From: Pantoea trifolii | Lineage (GTDB): Bacteria > Pseudomonadota > Gammaproteobacteria > Enterobacterales > Enterobacteriaceae | Assembly (NCBI RefSeq): GCF_024506435.1 | Contig: NZ_JANIET010000003.1 | Span: 59,764 to 123,763, forward strand | DNA: 64,000 nucleotides | Reading direction: 5' to 3' | Part shown: in pieces, positions 20,142 through 29,176 of the stretch | Position numbering within the stretch: the stretch's first letter is position 1 | How the letters are laid out: each line of letters starts with the position of its first letter | Notes under the pieces: generated by a model | The model's input: only the letters and a program-made list of their open reading frames with translations | Told to the model about the DNA's origin: nothing | Databases searched by the model: none | Translations under genes and position numbers: made by a program

Positions 20142-21521
20142 TTATCGGTTATTCAACGTTTGCGACAGTGCCGGAATTTCACCAAGCCCTGCGCCTTTTA
20201 CCTTCATGGATAGTTGAATATTGCGATGAAAAACGATGCTGATCGCGGCAAGCAGCGCGGGCAGGGCAAGAATAAAAAAGATGGCTGACTGGCCCGGGAA
20301 AGCCCCCATCAACAGACCACCCAGTGATGAGCTGAGGATTGCGCCAATACGACCAATACCGTGCATCCAGCTTACGCCCGTCGCGCGGATCTCGGTTGGG
20401 TAGTATGCAGGCGAGTAAACCTGCAGCCCATTTTGCGCGCCGTTAATGCACATGCCGGTGATAAAAATAATCACACCCAGCGCCACGCCACTCAGCCCAA
20501 ATATGCCTTGCGTAATCAGACATACACAGCCGATTAAATACACCACGCCAATAACCCATTTCGCGCGCAGTTTATCCATCAGCGTACCAACAATGATGCC
20601 TCCCACCGGACCACCAAGCTGGAACAAACCGGCAATAATGGCGGCTTGCTCCAGTGAAATACCGCCGGAACGCATGATGGTTGGCAGCCAGCCATTCAGC
20701 AGATAAATGACGAACAGCCCCATAAAATAGGTCAGCCAGAGAATGATGGTGCCGCGTGCAAAGCCGTGACGAAACAACTCTGCAATGGTGCTGTTGCGCT
20801 TAATGCTGGGAGAGTTAAGGATAAAGGCACTCTCATCAGTGAAATTTCCGCCCATTCGGTTCAGCAGCGCGGCAATTTGCTCACGCGGTGCCTTGCGTAC
20901 CACCAGATTTAGCGCCGATTCCGGTAACAGCCAGGCAATAACCGGCAGCATCATCAGCGGCAGCGCACCACCGAAAATCAGCACGGCAGGCCACTGATAA
21001 TGAGCCAGTAGCCCGGCGGCGATAAATCCACCCAGCCCAGAACCAATGTTAAAACCGCTGAACATCAACGTGATCATGATCCCTTTACGACGCTCGGGCA
21101 TGTACTCTGACAATAGAGTAACGCAATTCGGCATCACTGCGCCTAATCCTAATCCGGCAATAAAGCGCAACAGGGCCATTTGTGTGGGCGAAGTGGCATA
21201 CGCACAGGCCAGGCTGAAAGCGGAGAAGATCAGCACCGACATTAAAATGACCCGCTTACGGCCATAGCGATCGGACATTGGCCCGGCAATCAGTGCACCC
21301 AGAGCCACGCCAAACATTGCCGCACCTAGAATCGGCCCCATTGCTGAGCGGCTGATACCCCAGTGTTCAATCAGCGCCGGGGCAATAAAGCCCATTACGG
21401 CAGCGTCATAGCCGTCAAACATAATGATAATCAGGCACAGCACCAGTACGCGCCACTGAAAGGACGAGACGGGCCGCGCATCAATCCACGCTTTCACATT
21501 GACAAGGTTATTTGCTGTCAT
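20142..21521 (-). CDS. Aromatic acid:H+ symporter (AAHS MFS; GalT/PcaK-like)
   Basis: 459-residue inner-membrane carrier with twelve membrane segments and the AAHS signature: FDGYDAAVMGFIAP in TM1, GPMSDRYGRKRVI (motif A) and the conserved Asp/Arg pairs. The family contains PcaK (protocatechuate/4-hydroxybenzoate) and GalT (gallate). Its position between the tandem-HTH LysR gene and pckA, opposite galBCD, makes gallate uptake the best guess. It starts 240 bp downstream of the regulator on the same strand. Confidence 0.87.
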   Translation of the reverse strand: MTANNLVNVKAWIDARPVSSFQWRVLVLCLIIIMFDGYDAAVMGFIAPALIEHWGISRSAMGPILGAAMFGVALGALIAGPMSDRYGRKRVILMSVLIFSAFSLACAYATSPTQMALLRFIAGLGLGAVMPNCVTLLSEYMPERRKGIMITLMFSGFNIGSGLGGFIAAGLLAHYQWPAVLIFGGALPLMMLPVIAWLLPESALNLVVRKAPREQIAALLNRMGGNFTDESAFILNSPSIKRNSTIAELFRHGFARGTIILWLTYFMGLFVIYLLNGWLPTIMRSGGISLEQAAIIAGLFQLGGPVGGIIVGTLMDKLRAKWVIGVVYLIGCVCLITQGIFGLSGVALGVIIFITGMCINGAQNGLQVYSPAYYPTEIRATGVSWMHGIGRIGAILSSSLGGLLMGAFPGQSAIFFILALPALLAAISIVFHRNIQLSMKVKGAGLGEIPALSQTLNNR

Positions 21522-21761
21522 GGGTACGCTCTCTTCTGTGCTACCTGAGGCAGCTGTCGTTGTGGTAAGAGAAAGGGTAACAATCCAGCAACACGTTAAG
21601 CGTGGTGAATGATTCTGTCTGTCAAAAAAGGCTTTTAGAGGTATGAGTAAGGTTTATATTGTGATGCGATTAACATTGTCTAAAAATGCCATGAACAGCG
21701 CCAGAGTGCTTTGGAAGCCAGTTCTGACGTCGGATATGTTCAGCTATGATATGAATTTCGT

Positions 21762-22988
21762 TTAGGCTGTGTCAGATAGCGTCTCATTGATGCAGCTCAA
21801 CAGGGCTTTTGTCGCAGGTGAGTGCAGCGCACCCTGACGGAAAGTTAAACCAATTTCACGACGCGTATCAGGTAGATTAAGCGTCAGCGGCGTAAGAATG
21901 CCGGCGCGTAACTCATACTCAAGCTGATGCGAAGAGACGGCGGCTACCATATCTGAATGAAGCAGTAATCCACGCACTATCGCCAAATCTCCACTTTCCA
22001 CAACCGGCTGTGGCGCGGGCATGCCTAACGCCTGAAAGGCGCGATCTAACAAATGACGCGCGGGCGTGTTATCACGCGGCAGAATCCATTGCGTCTGTGT
22101 CAAATCGTCTGGCGTCAGTGTACGCCCAGCCAGCAGATGCTGTGGTCGCGCCAGTAAAATAAGCTCCTCATCGAATAAAACCTGATTATGAATATCTGGT
22201 ACGGCATCGTTTTGACGCAGTGCGCCGAGAATGAAATCAATATCGCCAGCACGCATTTCCGTTACCAGCGCGCTAAAGGCACTTTCATTAGTCACCACTT
22301 TTATACCGGGGTAACGCGTTACCAGCTGAGCAATTGCCAGAGGCAATACACTGCTGCGGCACAGCGGCAGTGCACCCACATGCACGGTGCCGGTCAGCAC
22401 GCCCTGGTGTGCCGCGAGATCTTCAGGAATATGCCGTATTTCATTCAGTGCGCGACTGATAAAAGGCGCTATTTCGCGCCCGGCGGATGTAGGCATCATG
22501 CCTTTTGGCGTACGCTGAAACAGCGTTAATCCCGCTCCCTTTTCCAGCACTTTTAATGCTGCACTAACGGCGGGCTGACTGATACCCAGTGACGTTGCCA
22601 CGCTTTGTGTGTGATGAAGGCGGTGCAGCGCCAAAAAGATTTGCAGGCGGCGCAGGTTAAACAGCCAGATCGGTTCTGCTTCTTCGCGCCCACTGTCGCG
22701 CTGTTTAAGTTTACTGAGCACCGACGGAATCAAATGTAACTCCTGTACAGCACGTATGGCACGCGGCAGAACACACTTTCCCGTTTCTGTCAGCATCATG
22801 CCGCTTGCATGACGCTCGAACAGCGGCGTGGCTAAAGTGTGTTCAAGATCACGGATTGAGCGGGTGATTGCCGACTGGGTACGAAATAATTTGTTCGCTG
22901 CTTCCGAGACTGTGCCGCGATCTGCAATCATGCAAAATGCGCGTATTTGCATGATTTTTAATTCATTTTTTTCATGAGCCTTTTTCAT
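21762..22988 (-). CDS. galR: LysR-type regulator with two HTH domains (GalR-like)
   Basis: 408 residues, about 100 longer than usual LysR proteins, because two LysR HTH domains are present. The first is at about residues 13-70 (MQIRAFCMIADRGTVSEAAN, TQSAITRSIRDLE), the second at about 107-165 (LRRLQIFLALHRLHHTQSVA, SQPAVSAALKVLEKG). One effector domain follows (GTVHVGALPLCRSSVLP). Tandem-HTH LysR proteins of this kind regulate gallate and related 4,5-cleavage genes. ATG 22988 gives a short basic leader; the frame continues further upstream to 23117 without support. It is divergent from galB with a ~130-bp control region. Confidence 0.82.
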   Translation of the reverse strand: MKKAHEKNELKIMQIRAFCMIADRGTVSEAANKLFRTQSAITRSIRDLEHTLATPLFERHASGMMLTETGKCVLPRAIRAVQELHLIPSVLSKLKQRDSGREEAEPIWLFNLRRLQIFLALHRLHHTQSVATSLGISQPAVSAALKVLEKGAGLTLFQRTPKGMMPTSAGREIAPFISRALNEIRHIPEDLAAHQGVLTGTVHVGALPLCRSSVLPLAIAQLVTRYPGIKVVTNESAFSALVTEMRAGDIDFILGALRQNDAVPDIHNQVLFDEELILLARPQHLLAGRTLTPDDLTQTQWILPRDNTPARHLLDRAFQALGMPAPQPVVESGDLAIVRGLLLHSDMVAAVSSHQLEYELRAGILTPLTLNLPDTRREIGLTFRQGALHSPATKALLSCINETLSDTA

Positions 22989-23115
22989 TTTTTTCGCCGG
23001 TAGTTTGAGGTCTGAATCACAACATAAATAAAAGTCATATCTGGCGCAATGAAAGGCATTATCCGCGCGTTGACCTGCATGGCAGGATGAAAAAAACAGC
23101 AAAACGTAGGATGAC

Positions 23116-23856
23116 ATGATGGAAAAGATCGCAAAAAAGAGTGCCTTAGTCGTTAGTGCCCACTCCGCTGATTTCGTCTGGCGTGCAGGTGGCGCGATTG
23201 CGTTGCATGCCTCTCAGGGTTACGACGTGCATGTGGTATGCCTTTCCTATGGTGAGCGCGGCGAATCAGCAAAGTTGTGGCGCAAAGGTAATATGACTGA
23301 AGCAATCGTGAAGCAGAGTCGACAAGAAGAAGCCGAAGCTGCGGCCAAAATCCTCGGGGCAAGCATTGAATTCTTTGATCTTGGCGATTATCCACTACGT
23401 GCAGATAAAGAAACGCTATTCCGCCTTGCAGACGTGTTCCGTAAAGTCCAACCGCACTTTGTTCTGACTCATTCAGTGAATGACCCTTATAACTACGACC
23501 ATCCGTTGGCCGCTAACCTGACTCAGGAAGCCCGCATCATTGCGCAGGCCGAAGGTTATCGTCCCGGTGAAACCATTATCGGTGCACCTCCGGTTTACTG
23601 CTTTGAGCCACACCAGCCGGAGCAGTGCGATTGGAAACCCGATGTTCTCCTGGATATTACGTCGGTCTGGGATAAAAAATATGCCGCCATCCAGTGCATG
23701 GCGGGGCAGGAGCACCTCTGGGAATACTATACGCGCGTAGCATTACAACGTGGTGTACAGGCTAAGCGTAACGTAGGGATCACCTCATCTAAAGTGATTA
23801 GCCACGGCGAGGGCTATCAGAGTCTGTTCCCTCGCGTAACGGAGGATTTGTCATGA
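23116..23856 (+). CDS. galB: 4-oxalomesaconate hydratase (GalB-like)
   Basis: 246-residue member of the PIG-L/LmbE fold. GalB of Pseudomonas putida, a metal-dependent hydratase, adds water to 4-oxalomesaconate to give 4-carboxy-4-hydroxy-2-oxoadipate. The altered metal motif [13 protein letters not shown] (His17, Asp20, replacing the deacetylase AHPDDE) and the second metal site NYDHPLA are the GalB pattern, as is [11 protein letters not shown] near the C-terminus. It is the first gene of a plus-strand operon. Its stop overlaps the galC start (ATGA). Starts at 23116 or 23119 are both possible. Confidence 0.9.
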   Translation: MMEKIAKKSALVVSAHSADFVWRAGGAIALHASQGYDVHVVCLSYGERGESAKLWRKGNMTEAIVKQSRQEEAEAAAKILGASIEFFDLGDYPLRADKETLFRLADVFRKVQPHFVLTHSVNDPYNYDHPLAANLTQEARIIAQAEGYRPGETIIGAPPVYCFEPHQPEQCDWKPDVLLDITSVWDKKYAAIQCMAGQEHLWEYYTRVALQRGVQAKRNVGITSSKVISHGEGYQSLFPRVTEDLS

Positions 23857-24569
23857 GTCTGGTGAATAAAAAAGGCGTAGTCGTGATAAATATTGAGCGC
23901 GCCGAGTCCGAGCTGGTCGCACAATTTGCACGCTATGGCGTGGCGACTACGCATGAAGCGCAGGGACGAAGTGGCCTGCTTGATGTTCGTGTGCGCCCGG
24001 TTCAGCAAAACCGCACTGTCGCGGGTAGCGCTGTGACAGTGCTGGTCTCACCTGGCGATAACTGGATGTTCCACGTTGCAGTAGAACAGTGTCAGCCGGG
24101 CGACATATTACTGGTAGCGCCTACTTCTGAGTGCCACGACGGCTTTTTTGGCGATTTGCTGGCAACGTCATTGCAGGCGCGTGGTGTGGTCGCTCTGGTT
24201 GGCGATATCGGTATCCGTGACAGCCAGACGTTGCGAGACATGAATTTTCCCGTCTGGTCGCGAGCTGTTTATGCGCAGGGTACGGTGAAAGAGACATTAG
24301 GCTCGGTAAATGTGCCGGTCGTCTGTGCCGGGCAACTGGTCAGTCCGGGCGACATCGTGGTGGCCGATGATGATGGCGTGGTCATTGTGCCGCGTGAGCA
24401 GGCTGAGGCAGTTAGTGCTGCGGCACAAAAACGCGTTGATGCGGAAGAAGGCAAACGTCAGCGACTCGCCGCCGGTGAGTTGGGTCTTGATATTTATCAG
24501 ATGCGGCCAGCGTTAGCTGAGAAAGGGCTGCGCTATGTGAATTCCCTTGATGAACTGAAGAAGGGCTGA
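23853..24569 (+). CDS. galC: 4-carboxy-4-hydroxy-2-oxoadipate aldolase (GalC/LigK-like)
   Basis: 238-residue RraA-like class II aldolase. It splits 4-carboxy-4-hydroxy-2-oxoadipate into pyruvate and oxaloacetate and may also decarboxylate oxaloacetate. The family motif G-x20-R-D is present ([10 protein letters not shown]... to GDIGIRD at about residues 99-124), as are the divalent-metal site around it and the C-terminal helix with AEKGLRYV. It overlaps galB by four bases and ends two bases before galD, so it is tightly co-translated. Confidence 0.92.
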   Translation: MSLVNKKGVVVINIERAESELVAQFARYGVATTHEAQGRSGLLDVRVRPVQQNRTVAGSAVTVLVSPGDNWMFHVAVEQCQPGDILLVAPTSECHDGFFGDLLATSLQARGVVALVGDIGIRDSQTLRDMNFPVWSRAVYAQGTVKETLGSVNVPVVCAGQLVSPGDIVVADDDGVVIVPREQAEAVSAAAQKRVDAEEGKRQRLAAGELGLDIYQMRPALAEKGLRYVNSLDELKKG

Positions 24570-24571
24570 CG

Positions 24572-25654
24572 ATGAAACAGACCTTACTCCCTTGCGTCCT
24601 GATGCGTGGCGGCACCTCTAAAGCGGCCTGCTTTCTGGCATCAGATCTGCCCACCGATAACGCCATGCGCGATCGCGTGTTACTGGCCGTCATGGGTTCA
24701 CCCGACACGCGTCAGATTGATGGTATCGGCGGAGCCGATCCGCTGACCAGCAAAGTTGCGATTGTTTCAGCCTCAACGCGTCCCGACGCGGATGTTGATT
24801 ACCTGTTCGCGCAGGTTAACGTGAATAAAGCCGTAGTAGATTACGGGCAAAACTGCGGCAACATTCTCGCTGCGGTCGGGCCGTTCGCAATTGAAAAAGG
24901 GCTGGTGGCGGCGCAGGGAGAGGTCACACGGGTGCGCATTTTTATGGTGAACACCGGGCAAATCGCAGAAGCATGTATCGCCACGCCTGAGGGAGCAGTG
25001 GAATATGAAGGCGATGCGCAGATTGACGGTGTGCCGGGTTACGCAGCTGAGCAGATACTGAATTTCCAGGATATTGCTGGCTCCAGCTGTGGTGCGTTGC
25101 TGCCGACGGGGAATGCACGCGACAGCTTTGACGGAATTGATGTGACCTGTATTGATAATGGCATGCCTGTGGTGTTGTTACGCGCAGCCGATCTGCAACG
25201 AAGCGGGCTGGAAACGCGCGAACAGTTGGACAATGACGACGAGCTGAAAACGCGGCTGGAGTCGATCCGCCTGCAGGCTGGTCCACGAATGAACCTTGGC
25301 GATGTGGCACAGCGTACGGTGCCAAAAATGACGCTGATTGCCGCTCCGGAACAAGGCGGTGCCCTGACTACACGTACCTTTATTCCGCACCGCTGTCATG
25401 CATCCATTGGCGTATTAGGCGCGGTGAGCGTGGCAACCGCCTGTCTGATCCCCGGCTCTGTTACGGAAGGGCTTGCTGAGGTCAGCACTGCCCATGAACA
25501 GAGACTGGCTGTTGAACATCCCACTGGCGAGTTCAGCGTAATGCTGACGCGTGATGCGGCGGGCAACGTTATCAATAGCGGACTGATTCGCACGGCACGC
25601 CTGCTATTTGAGGGTCGAGTAGCCATTCCGGGAACACTCTGGTCAGGCAACTGA
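24572..25654 (+). CDS. galD: 4-oxalomesaconate tautomerase (GalD-like, PrpF family)
   Basis: 360 residues of the PrpF/AcnD-accessory isomerase fold. GalD interconverts keto and enol forms of 4-oxalomesaconate, making the substrate for GalB. Seen: the N-terminal MRGGTSKAACFL loop, the conserved GGADPLTSKVAIV, the Cys-containing NCGNILAAVGPFA and the second half motif HPTGEFSV. The length matches PrpF-type tautomerases. It lies two bases after galC and nine before the next gene in the same operon. Confidence 0.92.
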   Translation: MKQTLLPCVLMRGGTSKAACFLASDLPTDNAMRDRVLLAVMGSPDTRQIDGIGGADPLTSKVAIVSASTRPDADVDYLFAQVNVNKAVVDYGQNCGNILAAVGPFAIEKGLVAAQGEVTRVRIFMVNTGQIAEACIATPEGAVEYEGDAQIDGVPGYAAEQILNFQDIAGSSCGALLPTGNARDSFDGIDVTCIDNGMPVVLLRAADLQRSGLETREQLDNDDELKTRLESIRLQAGPRMNLGDVAQRTVPKMTLIAAPEQGGALTTRTFIPHRCHASIGVLGAVSVATACLIPGSVTEGLAEVSTAHEQRLAVEHPTGEFSVMLTRDAAGNVINSGLIRTARLLFEGRVAIPGTLWSGN

Positions 25655-25663
25655 GGAATACAC

Positions 25664-26536
25664 ATGACAGGTATTGCGATTATTGGTTTTGGTGAAGCCG
25701 GACAGGTATATGCTCAGGATTTAGCGGGTATTGCAAACGTGCGTGTCTGGGACAAAAAGTTTCTCAGCCAGCACGCTGAGCTTTTGCGCGGGCTGGCTGG
25801 GCAAATCGCCGTTCAACCAGCAGGTTCACTGAATGAGGCGCTGGACGGCGCAGATTTAGTGTTTTCCCTGGTAACAGCATCCAGCGCGCTGGACGTCGCA
25901 AAACATGCAGCGCCGCTGCTGCGTGCCGGCCAGATTTTTCTGGACTTTAATTCCGTTGCACCGGAAACCAAGCGTGCCGCCGCTGAGGTAATAGCAACAG
26001 GGGCAGGATCGTATCTGGATGTTGCGGTCATGGCACCGGTGCCGCCAAAGCGGCTTGCTACACCGCTGCTGATTGGCGGGTTTGCAGCTTCTCTCGCTGC
26101 GGACACGTTAAATGCGCTGGGTTGCAACGCGCGCGCTGCCAGTGAGCATATTGGTGACGTGTCGGCGATCAAGATGTGTCGCAGCGTAATGATTAAAGGT
26201 CTGGAAGCCTTAACCACCGAATGTCTCAGCGCGGCGCGGCAGTATGGTGTAGAAGAAGCCGTTTTAGCCTCTCTGCATGCCAGTTTCCCGTCGCTGGGAT
26301 GGAACGATCAATTGCCGCATTATCTTATCAGCCGGGTTGCGGAACATGGCGTCAGGCGCGCGGAAGAGATGGGCGAAGTGGTGAAAACCTTGCAGGATGT
26401 CGGCGTGGCGGGGGTAATGAGTCAGGCGACACAGCAGGTGCAGGCCGGATTGCCGGCAAGAATGGCGGAGCAGTGCGTACGCTACAGTGATTTTACGCCA
26501 TTCGTCTGGCAGGAAGCGTTAGATCGTTTGAGGTAA
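25664..26536 (+). CDS. NAD(P)-dependent dehydrogenase, DUF1932 type
   Basis: 290 residues of the 6-phosphogluconate/beta-hydroxyacid dehydrogenase superfamily. The N-terminal Rossmann motif is GIAIIGFGEAGQVYAQDLAG; the C-terminal helical DUF1932 domain contains the conserved SAIKMCRSVMIKGLEAL at about residues 167-183, with Lys170 in the usual catalytic place. It is the fourth gene of the gal operon, with GGAA nine bases upstream of its ATG. The reaction is unknown; reduction of a hydroxy/keto acid intermediate of gallate catabolism is a guess from context. Confidence 0.82.
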   Translation: MTGIAIIGFGEAGQVYAQDLAGIANVRVWDKKFLSQHAELLRGLAGQIAVQPAGSLNEALDGADLVFSLVTASSALDVAKHAAPLLRAGQIFLDFNSVAPETKRAAAEVIATGAGSYLDVAVMAPVPPKRLATPLLIGGFAASLAADTLNALGCNARAASEHIGDVSAIKMCRSVMIKGLEALTTECLSAARQYGVEEAVLASLHASFPSLGWNDQLPHYLISRVAEHGVRRAEEMGEVVKTLQDVGVAGVMSQATQQVQAGLPARMAEQCVRYSDFTPFVWQEALDRLR

Positions 26537-26552
26537 TTGATCATGAGAGCGC

Positions 26553-26900
26553 CTACAAGCTACTGAGTCGTTGCTTAAAACCCGGCCTCAGATTTTCATT
26601 GCAGAGAAGATGAATAAAAGCCGCTTTATTCATTAACTCTTCTTCTGTCTGCTCATGCGCTAAAGGCCATAACAACCGAGCTTTTGCTGAGAATGTGGAA
26701 AGACTGGCGGTAAAAAAGGTGCCGGCTTCAGTTAGCACCTTTGCGTAGCGTGATTAACACGGTAACGGGGTGCTATTTGCGCCACCAGCTCGGCCAGCAA
26801 TGAATCATTCGCACCATACGGCCTGCGCCTACTACTTCACCGTTGAACCAGGTAAAACATATTTCCTTACGCTGCTTATCTAAATGCTGACTTTCTCCAC
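26553..26900 (-). pseudogene. Minus-strand gene remnants
   Basis: Two short minus-strand frames (26553-26738, ending GFKQRLSSL; and about 26773-26900, KEICFTWFNGEVVGAG ... CWPSWWRK) have protein-like composition but no proper starts, and they lie between the dehydrogenase and tannase genes. They look like pieces of one or two lost genes. I cannot name the family. Confidence 0.35.
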
Positions 26901-26971
26901 GAAAAGATTTCGCAGTGAAAATATGCAATAAATTTATACTTGCCACACACGGTATTACCTCAGGGAACCTT

Positions 26972-28717
26972 ATGAAGAACAAGCTTTTTTACGGTCTGCA
27001 GTTGCTGTCACTGCTGGCCGTTTTTTTAATATTGCCGGAAGCACATTCAGCCAATCTGGCAATGATGAAACCCGCGGTCAGCTGTGACAGCCTGAAATCT
27101 ACTGACCTGACAGAGATCGGTGGTAAAGGCAGTCAGGTTAATACCACCTCGGTTATCAAACTGAACAATGCTCAGTGGTGCAAAGTAGAAGGGACGCTGG
27201 CTCCGGAAATTAGTTTTCGTCTTTTATTACCCGCAGACAGCTGGAATCAACGATATATGCAGGTAGGCTGTGGGGGCTTATGTGGCTCCATTACGTTGCA
27301 GCCCGGCGCAGCGGCAGGGTGCGCACCGCTCAACAGTAACGGCTTTGCTGTGGCGGCAACAAATATGGGGCATCGTGAAGAGGAAGCGGACTGGGGAAAT
27401 GACAGCCAGAAACGCAGCGATTTTGCATGGCGGGGACAACATTTGACTGCGCTGGCCGCTAAAAAACTCATCGCCGCGTTCTATCAAAAACCGGCAGCAT
27501 TTGCTTACTTCAACGGCTGCTCCGACGGTGGGCGCGAAGCGCTGATGGAAGCGCAGCGTTTCCCGCATGATTTCAACGGCATCATTGCGGGTGCGGCAGC
27601 CATGAATTTCCAGGTGCAGAACGCGATGTATCATGCCTGGCAGGTAGTCAGCAACCGTGACAAAGACGGCAACGCACTACTGACGTCAAAAGACCTGCCG
27701 TTGATACATCAGGCTGTGCTGAATCAGTGTGATGCGCTCGACGGACAGAAAGATGGCCTGATTGCCGCGCCGGAAGCCTGTCATCCCAACCTGGATGTGC
27801 TTCGCTGTAAAGCGGGTCAGCAGGACGGTAAATGCTTAAGCAATGTACAACTCACCGCGCTGAAGAAACTCTACGACGGGCCACGCGATGCAATAACCGG
27901 TCGTAAATTGATTGTCGGCGGGCCGCAGTATGGCTCTGAACTTGCCTGGCAGGGCGTGTTTATTCCTGAAGAAAAGAGCCAGCCAGTGATGAGCTCAATG
28001 ATTTCGCTCTCTTCGCTGCGTTACGTTAATTTTGTCACTAACCCGGCACCGTCTTTTACACTTAATGAGCTGAAATTTGATCAAAAAACTTTCGATGAGC
28101 TCAGTAAGTTGCACAGCCTCTATGATGCCACCAATCCTGATTTGCGCGCGTTCGCTAAGGCAGGCGGCAAGCTGATCATCTGGCACGGCTGGGCCGATCC
28201 GCATATTTCTCCTCTCAATTCAATTGCATACCACAATGCGCTGGGCAAAGAGATGGGCACATCACAGCGCCAGGCCTTTGAACGTCTGTATTTGCTGCCC
28301 GGTGTTTACCATTGTTCGAATGGAGAAGGCCCGAGTCTGGTCGATTTCCTGACGCCCGTGATGAACTGGGTGGAAAAGGGCCAGGCACCTGACGCTGTCA
28401 TTACCTGGCAGGCCTCACCGCAGCAGAAAAACAGCTTTGGTCAGCCTGTCGGCGCGGATGGTAAGCTGCCTTTGAAAGCCAGCCCGATGCAGGGAGGAAA
28501 ACCTCCAGTGATGGAACGTCCAGATATGAAACTTGAAACCATCCCGTCTAAGGCAGCATCGCGTCCTGTTTATCCTTACCCGCAATATGCGGTATGGAAT
28601 GGCAAAGATAATGTAATGCAGGAGGAGTCCTATGTGCCGAAAACGTTACCTGTAATCAACAAGCATTACGATTGGGCAGGATCGCATTTTTATCAGCCTT
28701 ATCAATTTAGTAATTAA
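26972..28717 (+). CDS. Secreted tannase/feruloyl esterase family hydrolase
   Basis: 581 residues with a signal peptide (KNKLFYGLQLL ... PEAHS). It belongs to the tannase family (PF07519), which cleaves galloyl esters of tannins or feruloyl esters. The catalytic triad is visible: Ser184 in GCSDGGRE, Asp409 in HGWADPHIS and His447 in GVYHCSNGEGP. The Cys next to Ser and the Cys next to His form the family's characteristic disulfide. The start at 26972 follows AGGGAA; upstream codons lack a signal peptide. Periplasmic or secreted tannase would release gallate for the gal genes immediately upstream. Confidence 0.92.
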   Translation: MKNKLFYGLQLLSLLAVFLILPEAHSANLAMMKPAVSCDSLKSTDLTEIGGKGSQVNTTSVIKLNNAQWCKVEGTLAPEISFRLLLPADSWNQRYMQVGCGGLCGSITLQPGAAAGCAPLNSNGFAVAATNMGHREEEADWGNDSQKRSDFAWRGQHLTALAAKKLIAAFYQKPAAFAYFNGCSDGGREALMEAQRFPHDFNGIIAGAAAMNFQVQNAMYHAWQVVSNRDKDGNALLTSKDLPLIHQAVLNQCDALDGQKDGLIAAPEACHPNLDVLRCKAGQQDGKCLSNVQLTALKKLYDGPRDAITGRKLIVGGPQYGSELAWQGVFIPEEKSQPVMSSMISLSSLRYVNFVTNPAPSFTLNELKFDQKTFDELSKLHSLYDATNPDLRAFAKAGGKLIIWHGWADPHISPLNSIAYHNALGKEMGTSQRQAFERLYLLPGVYHCSNGEGPSLVDFLTPVMNWVEKGQAPDAVITWQASPQQKNSFGQPVGADGKLPLKASPMQGGKPPVMERPDMKLETIPSKAASRPVYPYPQYAVWNGKDNVMQEESYVPKTLPVINKHYDWAGSHFYQPYQFSN

Positions 28718-28738
28718 AATCAGTTAAAATGTAAATAT

Positions 28739-28771
28739 AAAAAGCGTCGCGATTGCGGCGTTTTTTATTTT
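28739..28771 (+). terminator. Intrinsic terminator after tannase
   Basis: GC-rich stem CGTCGC/GCGGCG with a 4-base loop, flanked by A run and T run (TTTTTTATTTT), starting about 20 bp after the tannase stop. Confidence 0.85.
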
Positions 28772-29176
28772 AGAGCGTTAGAGATTTGACGGTGTCTATT
28801 AATTCAGGTTTTTTTGATTTATTGAATTGACGCTTTTATAAGCATGTTGGTTGTAAAAAAATAACTACTTTTAATTAATATTTATAAGGATAAAAGAAGA
28901 TCGTGTCTATAGCGAGTAAATAGGGGTGTTGATTTTTTATAAATAAAACTCATGGCTGGATAAATATTAGTGATTGGCTTTTTAATTTATCTTTTTTAAT
29001 GGAGCGAGTGCTATTTTTGTATTGTAATTTTACCGCGGCAGCGATCACAAAAAACTATAAAGGTGCTGTTATTAATCCTTGTTTTAACCTAGTTCTGTAT
29101 GTCGTTAAACGATAATAATGAGCGCCACCTGAAAAGGTGGCGAGCTATTTTTTTTGTAGCCAACGGCGGGTGGAAA
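28772..29176. other. AT-rich intergenic upstream of an MFS gene
   Basis: About 400 bp, strikingly AT-rich (runs of A/T near 28860-29010), with no gene. It probably holds the promoter and control sites of the carrier at 29177. A single iteron-like string (CTATAGCGAGTAAA) occurs at about 28908-28921, likely by chance. Confidence 0.4.

Noticed and set aside
28908..28921. Iteron-like string CTATAGCGAGTAAA
   Set aside because: A single short match far from repA in an AT-rich region; probably coincidence.
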